Under the pieces are notes generated by a model. It did not search any database and was not told the DNA's origin. It saw only the letters and a list, made by a program, of their open reading frames with translations. A program made the translations under genes and the position numbers. This document shows, piece by piece, positions 1-7,234 of a stretch of 16,308 nt of DNA. Origin of the DNA: Pavlovales sp. CCMP2436 (taxonomy: Eukaryota > Haptophyta > Pavlovophyceae > Pavlovales); contig MU631381.1 of NCBI GenBank assembly GCA_026770615.1, positions 72,509 to 88,816 of the forward strand, given 5' to 3'. The first letter of the stretch is position 1. Every line of letters starts with the position of its first letter.

Positions 1-2
1 AG

Positions 3-116
3 GAGGACGACGCGGAGGCCGACGACTACCAGCTCGAGTCGCGGCGCGCGATCGAGGTTCCGCTCAGCGGCGGCGCCAGCGGCTCGGCCTCCAACGCGCC
101 CATCGATTTAACTTAA
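3..116 (+). CDS. 3' end of an unidentified protein-coding gene (acidic C-terminal tail)
   Basis: The window opens inside an open frame that runs 37 codons to a TAA at 114-116. The peptide begins EDDAEADDYQLESRRAIE and ends NAPIDLT, so it is acidic, then Ser/Gly-rich. GC content and third-position GC match the coding exons of the other genes here, and the sequence becomes non-coding in character right after the stop. An acidic, Ser-rich soluble tail is common at the cytosolic end of membrane proteins, but nothing identifies the family. The upstream part, and whether this is a terminal exon with an acceptor further left, lies outside the window. An AATAAA at 365-370 could be its polyadenylation signal, though it lies inside a repeat. 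Confidence 0.45.
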   Translation, partial: EDDAEADDYQLESRRAIEVPLSGGASGSASNAPIDLT

Positions 117-303
117 TTGCGGGATCGCGCAGCTCGAGTCCGGCGTCCATCTGAGCATCCACCAAACACGGCACCGTTTACGGGCACCTCGCGCATCCGT
201 ATTTTTAAAATCACACGAAAGCTACCCCCATACAGTGTCAGATATAATTTTTTGTCAGTGATGGGCGTTCAGCGCACAAGCGCAGCTGGAGGTACCTGCG
301 GGC

Positions 304-376
304 ACGGCGGATTCACTCGCGAGAGTGACGTCGTTATGAACCGACGATGACGGGTCTCGAGCGGAATAAATTATAG
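304..376 (+). repeat. Left arm of a ~75-bp dispersed inverted repeat with GCGA-capped hairpin
   Basis: This stretch reappears in reverse orientation at 3369-3443 with only scattered changes. Shared blocks include GTGACGTCGTTATGAACCGA and CTCGAGCGGAATAA. It contains the hairpin TCACTC-GCGA-GAGTGA at 313-328. The last 17 bases (GAGCGGAATAAATTATA) recur a third time, in direct orientation, at about 2449-2465. No ORF is involved. Confidence 0.8.
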
Positions 377-381
377 AGTTA

Positions 382-595
382 AACGTCCGTCCCCGGGAGG
401 ATCTCACTGGATTTAAGTGTTGAAAAACACTCAGATCCAGGGATCCACCCCGAGCACACGGATACCGTCCCCACCGCTGATCAGTTCAGCCACACGACGA
501 TCGACGACTGACGACTCTCGACTGGCGCGCTGACCGACCTCCACTGCTCTCCCTCGCGTCGTCTGAAAATGCAGCACCGTCTGCGAGTGCGGCCC
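382..595 (+). repeat. Dispersed repeat family, copy A
   Basis: This non-coding repeat aligns over about 210 bases with copy B (951-1185, same orientation) and partly with copy C (2273-2414, opposite orientation). Shared landmarks in order are ACGTCCGT, the hairpin AGTGTT-GAAA-AACACT at 416-431, the block CACACGGATACCGTCCCCAC, CTGATCAG, then AAAATGCAGC. There is no tRNA-like A/B box, no terminal inverted repeat and no long ORF, so the class (SINE-like or MITE-like) is undetermined. Confidence 0.75.
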
Positions 596-651
596 ACCTT
601 CGCGAATTCCAAACATTACTTCCTCGCTAGCCTGGCTCGCATATGTTGAGA

Positions 652-671
652 TTTTTGCCCGGGGGCAAAAA
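652..671. repeat. Perfect 9-bp inverted repeat (hairpin)
   Basis: TTTTTGCCC and GGGCAAAAA are perfectly complementary, separated by GG. No coding or splice context explains it. It could be a cruciform or transcript hairpin, and there is no other evidence for a terminator. Confidence 0.5.
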
Positions 672-950
672 CCACAAATATACGCGGCTTATTTGCTGGC
701 CCATTCTATCCCACCCCTTGACGGGAGTGGGCCTCGGGCGCAGGACTTTGGGTTGCGGGGTGTGGCGGGCTTGCTGGCTCATGTTTGCGTTTTGAATACT
801 TATGTTTGCGTTTTGAAGACTTTGAGCTTGCTGACTCATGTTTGGTTTTCGGTTTCTTGTCGCCCGAGTGGTGTGACAGCGTGGGTGATTGGCCGATTTC
901 AAGGGCCCGTTTGATTGCTGAGCGCAGTGTGCGTGAGTGGTGCATGAATA

Positions 951-1185
951 TAGTGTGTAAATATCATATAGAAATACGTCCGTCCTCTAACAGGTCTCCA
1001 CCGGACCCAAGTGTTGAGAAACACTCGGATCAAGGGACCTTTGCAGAGCACACGGATACCGTCCCCACTGCTAAGGCTGATCAGGCACACGACAGTCGAC
1101 GGCTCTCTGACTGACGCACTGACCGGCCGCTGCTGCCTCTCGCTCGTCTCAAAATGCAGCTCGCCTGCGCACGTGCCGCACCTGT
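951..1185 (+). repeat. Dispersed repeat family, copy B
   Basis: This is the best-preserved copy. It opens with TAGTGTGTAAAT (shared with copy C), carries AGGTCTCCACCGGACCCAA and the hairpin AGTGTT-GAGA-AACACT at 1010-1025, then the GGATACCGTCCCCAC block, CTGATCAG, and a CT-rich end leading to AAAATGCAGC. It shares the 5' half with copy C and the 3' half with copy A, so the full element is at least 235 bp. Confidence 0.8.
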
Positions 1186-2272
1186 AGCACCAAATAAACA
1201 GACAAATAACCTCCGGTAGCCTGTATCCCCTGTGCGATTCTTGTCCATGAGGGGCAAGAATCACACGGTGGGGGCTCATTGTGTTTCCTCAGGGGGGTGG
1301 GCCTCGGGCTCAATATATTGGGGTGTGTTTTCGAGGCATTGTTCCTCCCTCCTGCGCTTTTGGCGCGCCTCTGCTGGCTGCTGGGGTGTGCGGGTTTGTG
1401 GCCCTGCTTTTGGCCGCGTGGATGGGCGCAGAACACGGTGGTGTGGGACTCTGACGGCGGTCGTTCCGCTATTGTCTGTGGGTGGCTGCGTCGTGCGAGT
1501 CCGCTTTCGTTCCGCTGCCGATTGTTGTGTCTGGTCCAGCACCATAGGTGGTGGGTATGTTTGCTTGGCTTTCAGTGACAGTATCCGTATAAAGGGGGGG
1601 GTGCTCGGCTGAGGCGAGCGGGGGCGGCGGCGGCGGCGGCGGCGGTTGCGTTTGCGGTTGCGGCGACAATAAACAAAATACCGGGGGGGGTGCTGTGGCG
1701 TAATACTGTCTCCTCGCGCCCAACGTCCCCTTCTTCTTCTTTTTTGTTTTTTTTGTTTAGTACTTAACTAATTTTAACTAATTTTCTCTGACTTTCTCCA
1801 CAACATTCAACAAGGCGGGACGGCTGGCTGTCTATTAAGGCGGCAGCAGCGGTGGCGGCGGTGGCTGCGTATGTGGCCGGCAATTTACTACTTGGGGCCG
1901 GAGTGCGTGACACATTCGAAGGCGTTCACTTCATTTGTTTCATAATTAACTGAACCTTTTGAGGTGCCAGGCTCGCCCATGTCTAGACGTAATACCCAAA
2001 GATTCTGAAATCCGCACCGCCCGGCCTTCACTAGACTCATCTCTTTAGCCGTGGCAAAAACCGCCGCCATCGTTCTCAATTACACGATAAATGTTTAAAA
2101 TTGCTTTAAATCGCCAACGGATGAATACCATCGTCCAGACGAACGGCCGGAAAATGAGCTGGAGACGGCGTCGCGAGGTGTGGTCGCGCCGCTACAGACG
2201 CAACGCCGCGTTGCAAAACGCGGAAGGGGGCACTGGCAATGCCTCCCGCCCGTCTCTCTTTGAAATGGATAT
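1186..2272. other. Non-coding stretch with hairpin, GCG tract and short unsupported ORFs
   Basis: I see no supportable gene here. The stretch holds a stem-loop with arms GATTCTTG (1236-1243) and CAAGAATC (1255-1262), a GCG microsatellite near 1620-1645, short G runs near 1596-1603 and 1683-1690, and T-rich sequence near 1737-1760. Open frames of 61-63 codons exist at 1888-2079 (-) and 2091-2276 (+). They have no recognisable domain, splice support or coding-style base composition, so I do not call them genes. Confidence 0.5.
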
Positions 2273-2414
2273 TTAGCGGTGGGGACGGTATCCGTGGGCT
2301 CGAGCAAATACTTGATCATTCAAATAGGTCCCTCGGCTCACGTGTTTCTCAACGATTGGGTCCGGTGGAGACCTGCTTGGGAGCGGACGTTCATCTGGAA
2401 ATTTACACACTATA
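2273..2414 (-). repeat. Dispersed repeat family, copy C (inverted)
   Basis: Read on the minus strand this matches copy B from TAGTGTGTAAAT through AGGTCTCCACCGGACCCAA to GGATACCGTCCCCACCGCTA. The hairpin arm has decayed: the left arm is ATCGTT instead of AGTGTT. It ends about 90 bp downstream of the stop codon of the class V enzyme gene, so it could be part of that gene's 3' region. Confidence 0.75.
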
Positions 2415-2502
2415 AATCGCAACCTTATACAATATCAGTGAGATGACCCGAGCGGAATAAATTATATGCACTACGACGTGCGCTGCAGCAGCAACGGCCC
2501 GA

Positions 2503-2569
2503 TCAGGTGGCGGGCGGGTGGTCCGCGCACGCCTCGAGGGCGCCGAGCAGACGGTCGACTTCCGCGTCG
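2503..2569 (-). CDS. Class V enzyme exon 8 (terminal)
   Basis: It completes Ser475 and encodes DAEVDRLLGALEACADHPPAT followed by TGA (2505-2503). The acceptor AAACCAG|CGACGC gives the phase needed by exon 7. EVDRLLGAL is the usual last helix of the family. Confidence 0.92.
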
Positions 2570-5500
2570 CTGGTTTAAAAATTGAGGAGGCGCGCGGGGG
2601 GCGAGAGCGAATGGGCGCTAGTGGTCAGCAGGCAGACGTCGGGCAGCGGGGAGCGGGACGGGTGCGTGTTATTGCGGCTCTTGATTTATTATTATTGCTA
2701 TTATTATTGCTATGATGATGATGATGATGAGACTAACCTGACGAAGTAGTGCGCGCTCAGGCGCAGCAGCGTGGGAAGCTTTCGCCTGGCCGCGTCCAGC
2801 GCTGTCGAGCCTGGGGGGGAGGTGCCCGTCACCACGCCAGCGCGCAGCAGTGCAGCGTGCACGGCCTGACAACCGTTTTTTTTTATTTTTTTTACGCAGG
2901 GCGTTTTGAACATGAGTGGCGGATGTGAGGTATGGGCAGTGGCGCACAGTCGCAGCAGACAGGTGACAGCAACAAGTACTATGTACATGTGGTACACTGC
3001 TGAGCATGAAAAGCATGATGGTGATGATGATGATGATGGTGATAATGATGATGATGATGATAATGATGATGATGATGATGAGGATGAGGATGAGGAGGAT
3101 GATGATGATGATGATGATTACCGCAGCCCCGCCAGAGCATTCTTATCATTGTACCAGCATTGTTAATTAGAATCATGGGAATAATCATCAGGTGAATAGG
3201 GCTTAGAGAAAAATCATCACGGGAATAGGGCTTACCGCAGCCCCGACGATTTGTATAACTAGCATAATCATCATAAGAACAATACTACTCAGGATAACAC
3301 TGAGAAGAAGAAGAAGAAGAAGGAGAAGACTGACAGTAATGCGAATACTACGAATACTACTACTACTTGTATAATTATTCCGCTCGAGTCCTCTCATCGT
3401 TGTCGGTTCATAACGACGTCACTTTCGCAAGTGAATACGCCGTTCCAGCAGGTCTCCAGCTGCTGCTGCTGCTACTACTACTACTGCTGCTACTGCTATC
3501 GCTACTACTACTACTACTGCTGCTGCTGCTACTAATAATAATATGAACACGGAGCAGCTACCGAGGCCCCTCCGATCATCATTAGTATTTATTTTATTAA
3601 TCATAATTCTTAATATTATGGTTGTCGAATTATTCACATTATGACCCTCCGATCATCATTAGTATTTATTTTATTAATCATAATTCTTAATATTATGGTT
3701 GTCGAATTATTCACATTATGACCCTCCGATCATATGACCAGAATTATTATTAGAATTACCGCGGCCCCCCCGATCGCCTCGACGTCCAGCGCGACTATTC
3801 CCGAGAGCCCAAGCGCACCCTCGCACTGCGAAGAAGAAGAAGAATGGGAATAATGAGAATAATGAGAATCATAAGAATAATAATCGCAATAATCGCAATA
3901 ATACTCCCGAGGGCACTGCGAAGATTCATCATCACAATAAGAATGGCAATAATAGCAGCAATTGATCGCAGTGATAATAATGGCAATGAGAGCAATCATG
4001 ATGATGGCAATGATGACGACGATGACGAAAATAGCATCTAATATATCAATGAAAATTGCAATTGCAATTAGAATGATGATTCTCACATAGGCATCATTCA
4101 TAATTATATTACTATTACTCATAACAAAACAATAGCAATAATAAAACAATAGCAATAATAAAACAATAACAATAATAAAACAATAACAATCATAAAACAA
4201 TAATAAAACAATAGCAATAATAAAACAATAATAATAATAAAACAATAACAATCATAAAACAATAACAATCATAAAACAATAACAACCATAAAACAATAAC
4301 AACCATAAAACAATAACAACCATAAAACAATAACTACCTGCCCTGACAGATCTGCCACGCGGACTCCCTTCACCCCCGCCGCGCCCTCCCGCAGCTGCGC
4401 CGCCCGCCCGCGCACGCTCGCCTATTTGGGGGGGGGGGGGGTCAATGAATCAATTATTACTCTTGTCAATATGACTCAATTATAAACAAAGTTTAATTGA
4501 TAAATTATGATTCTTGTGTTATTTATTCTTCGAGTATGATCATATTCTATTTCTGCAATTATTCATTTTGTAAAATTCATGTAAGAAGGAGCGACCTCAA
4601 TGTTTTACATATATAAATTATTATCCTTGTTAATACTTATTCTTGTTGTATGGTAAATGGTTATATCCTATTTCTGTAATTATTCATATTTGCGAATCAT
4701 TTGAAAAGGAGCGACCTCGATGTTGTGCAGTCCGAGCCGCAGCGCGTACTCCGCAGCGGCGCCGAGCCCGAGCCTGCCGGCGACTGCCCCCTCCCACAGC
4801 TGGAAGCGCTGCGCGTCGTTGCGCACTGCGTACCCACCCAGGCCGTACGCGAGCCCGCCAAGCCCGCTGCCCATCCCCTCGGCCCCCGCAGCCGCCCCGC
4901 CGCCACTGTTCAAAGCACCCCCGCCCCCATCGCCTAGGGGTAGCCGTGGCACGGGCGGGAGCCACTCTGCCGCCGCGTGATCTAAAATCGGCGGCTCTGC
5001 CAAGAGATCCGAGCCAGCAGCCGTCAGCGCCGCGCGCGCGTAGAGCAGCGCGGTGCCGCGGGGGGCGCGCAGCCACTTGCGGCCGGTGGCGGCTGCGAAG
5101 TCGCAGCCAATCGCGCGCACGTCAACTGCCAGCTGGCCAACGCTCTGTTGCGAGTGGGTGAGTGCAAGGGCAAGGGCAAGGGCGCGGACGCGGGTGCGGG
5201 TAAGGGTGAGGGTGAGGGTGCGGGTGCGGATGCAGGCAGTGGTTTTTTTATAATAGTTCCTTTAACGTAGGCAGTGGGCTAGCTCGTACCTTGCCAGTAA
5301 TTCATTTAATAATAGTTCTGGCAAGTAGGCAGTGATTCTCTCAAATAATACCTGGCAAGCGTCCAACAGGTACAGCGGTCCGCCCTCTTCCGGAGTGCCC
5401 GCGTACCGGCGCAGCACCTCCCCGACGGCCGCCGCGTCTGCCACCACTCCCCCGTTCGAGGGTACGTGCGTGAGACAGACCGCTCGGATCCGCCCTCTGC

Positions 5501-6499
5501 CTCCCAGACTCCCCCCGGACTTGCCGTTACGCTGGAGCAGCCGTGCAAGTAACGGCAGGTCCACACCTCCGTCCGGAGTTGACCTGATCGTGAGGGCCTG
5601 CGCACCGCAGCGCTTAGCGTGCTGCGGACATTCAAAGGGATTTATATAACAATATTAGAATGACGTGCGCTGAGCGCAGCTTGCCGAGCCTGCCCCTTTC
5701 CACGGGGGCGGCTGCTATCTCCTTACCCCGGTCACGATTCCCACCAAGGGGTCTCTAGCCGGCCGCACATGGCGACTCAACGACTCAATTTGGGGGGCAA
5801 AGGGGACAGTCATAGGGGAGCCAGGAGGGCAGTTTGCGACGTTAGGGGCGGGACGCTGGAGAAGAGTAGAAGTGCATTTTATGTCGTTAGTGGCGGCAGG
5901 GGGCGAGCGAGGGACGACATTACCAGCGCACACCTGCAGCATCGCAACGGCGTTCGCCGCGTACTCTGCATCATTCAGAGAAAGCATTATGTCCCCCGGC
6001 TGCAGCGGCACAGAGTAGATGGCCTTCGCGAAAGCCGACGCGCTCGAATCAAGCAGCGCGATCTCGCCAGGGGACGCGGCGTTGAGCAGACGGGCACACG
6101 AGCTGTAAACGTTACGCTCAGCCTCGGCTACAGCTTGGGCTGCGGCGTACCCACCCTGCCCGAGAGGGGGAGGGGGGAGGGGGAGTTAGCGCACTACTGC
6201 GCGGGGTGGGGGAGGGGGAAGGGGGGGCGTTGGTGCGCGCCAAATAGCACGCTCAGTACCCGCAGGCCGCTTACCAGCTCGGCCTCGAGCTCGAGGTGCG
6301 AGATCTGCGCGCGCAGCACACTCGCGGGCGGAGGCGACGAGCCTGCAGCGTTGAGGTGCGCCCATCTCGAGGTCGACGGCGTGTCGGCACGTGCTGGACC
6401 AACGTCGACGCCGAGCGAAGCGCGGACCGAGAGCACACGCCTTCCGGTCGGCCGCAGCGGCACGAACGCGAGCAGCACGCTCGATGCGCTTGCCCGCAT
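2503..6499 (-). CDS. Class V aminotransferase-fold PLP-dependent enzyme (isopenicillin-N-epimerase / C-S-lyase-like), 8 exons
   Basis: The joined exons are 6499-6275, 6155-5934, 5621-5352, 5144-4716, 4421-4338, 3825-3760, 2865-2738 and 2569-2503. They encode 496 aa with every junction in frame. Motifs run in family order: HLNAAGSS near 49, GGYAAAQ at 76, EIALLDSSAS near 106, PLQPGDI near 125, AEYAANAVAMLQ at 138-149, LTHVPSNGG near 200, LLDACQ at 234-239 (the Asp expected to hold the PLP ring nitrogen), CDFAAATGRKWLRAPRG with candidate PLP lysine K262, NDAQRFQLWE near 348, LSGIVALDV near 417, LSAHYFVSDAEVDRLLGALE at the end. The first ~45 residues are Arg/hydrophobic, like an organelle-targeting peptide (inference). 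A Gly/Ala-rich insertion at about 310-341 is unusual. The start is the in-frame ATG at 6499; a GTG lies 13 codons upstream. The substrate cannot be read from the sequence. Confidence 0.93.
2680..2732. repeat. ATT/ATG trinucleotide tract in intron 7
   Basis: Interrupted TTATTATTGC units run into five GAT units and end about four bases from the exon 7 donor. Confidence 0.8.
2738..2865 (-). CDS. Class V enzyme exon 7
   Basis: It encodes residues 433-474 (AVHAALLRAGVV to LSAHYFV) and the first two bases of Ser475. The acceptor is GTTGTCAG|GCCGTG and the donor TTCGTCAG|GTTAGT. The TALDAARRKLP and RLSAHYF segments are the conserved C-terminal signature. Confidence 0.93.
3016..3120. repeat. GAT microsatellite in intron 6
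   Basis: About 100 bp of GAT repeats with AAT and GAG interruptions. In gene orientation it reads ATC. Any apparent poly-Asp or poly-His frame here is a repeat artefact. Confidence 0.9.
3369..3443 (-). repeat. Right arm of the ~75-bp inverted repeat, inside class V intron 6
   Basis: Reverse complement of 304-376. The hairpin is TCACTT-TCGC-AAGTGA on the plus strand (3419-3434). Both stem bases next to the loop differ from the left arm in a pairing-preserving way. Confidence 0.8.
3465..3540. repeat. CTG/CTA trinucleotide tract in intron 6
   Basis: Mixed CTG and CTA units, about 75 bp, with no coding role: it lies between exons 6 and 7 of the class V gene. Confidence 0.85.
3568..3735. repeat. 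77-bp tandem duplication in intron 6
   Basis: The unit starting CCCTCCGATCAT occurs at 3568 and 3645, essentially identical, and begins again at 3722. The start of each unit resembles the 3' edge of exon 6 (GGCCCCCCCGATCG on the plus strand). Confidence 0.92.
3760..3825 (-). CDS. Class V enzyme exon 6
   Basis: The 66-nt exon encodes CEGALGLSGIVALDVEA and five further residues, the SGIV-type strand of the C-terminal domain. The acceptor is CTTCTTCGCAG|TGCGAG and the donor GGCCGCG|GTAATT. Several decayed copies of both edges lie in the neighbouring introns. Confidence 0.88.
4125..4336. repeat. AT-rich minisatellite in intron 5
   Basis: About 210 bp of units resembling AAAACAATAACAATCATA (about 18 bp) and AAAACAATAGCAATAAT, in at least ten imperfect copies, ending at the donor of exon 5. 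Confidence 0.88.
4338..4421 (-). CDS. Class V enzyme exon 5
   Basis: The 84-nt exon encodes 28 residues, ASVRGRAAQLREG to VRVADLSGQ. This matches the helix and strand expected after the GLxxI motif in this family. The acceptor is AAATAG|GCGAGC, just after a run of 12 C in gene orientation; the donor is GGGCAG|GTAGTT. Both are phase 0. Confidence 0.88.
4481..4720. repeat. 120-bp tandem duplication spanning the exon 4 donor
   Basis: AAGGAGCGACCTC occurs at exactly 120-bp spacing (GCGACCTC at 4591 and 4711). The upstream stretches also match, including ATATTCTATTTCTGCAATTA versus the same with minor changes. The second unit contains the real exon 4 edge and donor; the first is a copy inside the intron. 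Confidence 0.9.
4716..5144 (-). CDS. Class V enzyme exon 4 (PLP lysine exon)
   Basis: It encodes residues 240-382, starting SVGQLAVDVRAIGCDF and ending LRLGLHNIE. The acceptor is CGCAACAG|AGCGTT; the donor GAG|GTCGCT is weak in its extended consensus. K262 in GRKW is the expected Schiff-base lysine. The Gly/Ala-rich insert lies between the LPPVPRLP segment and YAVRNDAQRF. Confidence 0.93.
5161..5235 (+). repeat. G-rich hexamer array in intron 3
   Basis: Degenerate six-base units (GGGCAA, GGGTGA, GGGTGC and related) run for about 70 bp next to the exon 4 acceptor. In gene orientation this is the C-rich polypyrimidine region of the intron. The G-rich strand has many GGG runs and could form quadruplexes. 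Confidence 0.85.
5352..5621 (-). CDS. Class V enzyme exon 3 (PLP-binding DACQ motif)
   Basis: It encodes residues 150-239, from HAKRCGAQAL to YLLDACQ. The acceptor is TGTCCGCAG|CACGCT and the donor GCCAG|GTATTA, both phase 0. It holds the THVPSNGG loop and the DACQ motif. Confidence 0.93.
5934..6155 (-). CDS. Class V enzyme exon 2
   Basis: It encodes residues 76-149. The acceptor is TCGGGCAG|GGTGGG after a strong pyrimidine tract; the donor is CTGCAG|GTGTGC. A second GT nine bases downstream (GCTG|GTAATG) would break the frame into exon 3, so the first is chosen. Confidence 0.9.
6275..6499 (-). CDS. Class V enzyme exon 1
   Basis: It encodes residues 1-75, from MRASASSVLL to HLELEAEL, and ends in phase 0 at donor GAGCTG|GTAAGC. 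The N-terminal segment before WAHLNAAGSS has no acidic residue in its first 30 positions, fitting a mitochondrial or plastid transit peptide. Confidence 0.88.
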
Positions 6500-6559
6500 C
6501 ACCAGTTCCGCCAAACACGCCCGCGCCGTCCACCGCACCGTCAGCCGCGCGAGAGTTCA

Positions 6560-6773
6560 CCAGGATTTCAGATTTACGCTGCCAAACGGCAAAACCTACT
6601 CTACGTTTGCCAAACTCTACTCTTTTGCCGTGGTGGATGATGAGGAAGCCGAAAACAAAGCGCTGGAGTCGCTGCGCAACGCGGGGCCGCCCGACAGTGC
6701 GCGAACAAGCGAGTCCATTGGTGATCCCAGCGGTGACGTATCGCTGGGAAGGGCTTCCGAAGCCAGTGACTGA
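6560..6773 (+). other. Possible coding fragment of unknown function on the plus strand
   Basis: A frame reading DFRFTLPNGKTYSTFAKLYS then FAVVDDEEAENKALESLRNA and ending ASEASD before a TGA at 6771-6773 looks protein-like, with balanced composition, a basic/hydrophobic segment and an acidic helix. It is less GC-rich than neighbouring exons. It lies in the upstream region of the class V gene on the opposite strand, after a possible acceptor (GGATTTCAG). I do not recognise it. It could be a terminal exon, a gene relic or chance. Confidence 0.25.
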
Positions 6774-6801
6774 ACAACACCTGTTGAACCATGCTGAACT
6801 G

Positions 6802-6804
<3 letters not shown>

Positions 6805-6842
<38 letters not shown>
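6805..6842. repeat. AT dinucleotide microsatellite
   Basis: Nineteen uninterrupted AT units. Confidence 0.97.
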
Positions 6843-6844
<2 letters not shown>

Positions 6845-6881
6845 CACCACACCTGCCCATCCCCATCCCCCGAACGGCGGA

Positions 6882-6911
6882 TTTTTTTTAAAAAAAAAAA
6901 AAAAAAAAAAA
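6882..6911 (+). repeat. T8-A22 homopolymer tract
   Basis: Eight T followed by 22 A, flanked by CGGCGGA and TCTAGTC. The same flanks recur at 7065-7090 with only five T and five A, so this tract is probably an expanded copy of that short palindrome rather than a retroposon tail. Confidence 0.85.
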
Positions 6912-7234
6912 TCTAGTCCGGAATTGTTCCCTCGCTACGATCATACGAAGCTTCCAAGGCATGGGCCGACGGGCCTGGGGCCACCCGGTCGCGGCTGCAT
7001 TCGCGAAGAGCGAGAGGGGCGTCTACATCCCCGTTTCCACTCCTTTAAAATTCGAATTCACCATCGGCGGATTTTTAAAAATCTAGTCGGCGTCGAGTTG
7101 CATCCTCTCGCCCTTGGCCCGACGTCGGCGGCGCGCGGCACGCAACCGACTCTGCCCGCACCCAACTCTGCACGATCTTGGGCAGCTAACAGCCCGTCCG
7201 ACTCTGTCGCGCCTACGCGCGCAGCCCGCGCCCG

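Larger units (their letters stand above)
6500..7234. promoter_or_regulatory. Divergent intergenic region between the class V enzyme and the MFS exon
   Basis: The two start codons point away from each other with 735 bp between them. The region includes a 38-bp AT microsatellite at 6805-6842, a T8-A22 tract, and two copies of CGGCGGATTTTT...ATCTAGTC (6875-6920 and 7065-7090, the second with a perfect ATTTTTAAAAAT palindrome). No classical TATA box can be singled out. A shared promoter is inference from the geometry. Confidence 0.4.

Noticed and set aside
382..1185. Hammerhead-type ribozyme in the dispersed repeat
   Set aside because: GNRA-capped stems and a CTGAT are present, but the CTGATGA and GAAAC core elements are not in the required order.
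1888..2079. 63-codon minus-strand ORF
   Set aside because: Nothing recognisable and no convincing splice sites that would connect it to a neighbouring exon.
2091..2276. 61-codon Arg-rich ORF
   Set aside because: No domain, it overlaps the end of dispersed repeat copy C, and its base composition is unlike the exons.
3016..3120. Poly-Asp/poly-His open frames
   Set aside because: They are translations of a GAT microsatellite inside an intron.
3832..4336. CRISPR-like array in the regularly spaced AACAATA units
   Set aside because: Units are about 18 bp, imperfect and without unique spacers, in an intron of a eukaryotic gene. It is a minisatellite.
4643..5161. Plus-strand Arg/Pro-rich open frame over class V exon 4
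   Set aside because: It is the shadow of a 429-nt exon with strong family motifs on the other strand.
5769..6560. Long plus-strand open frame across class V exons 1-2
   Set aside because: The minus strand carries clear class V motifs with in-phase splices here. The plus frame has no recognisable domain; only its last part is kept as a weak fragment.
6882..6911. Poly-A tail of a retroposed gene
   Set aside because: The flanks match a nearby palindrome CGGCGGATTTTTAAAAATCT, so a homopolymer expansion explains it without retroposition.
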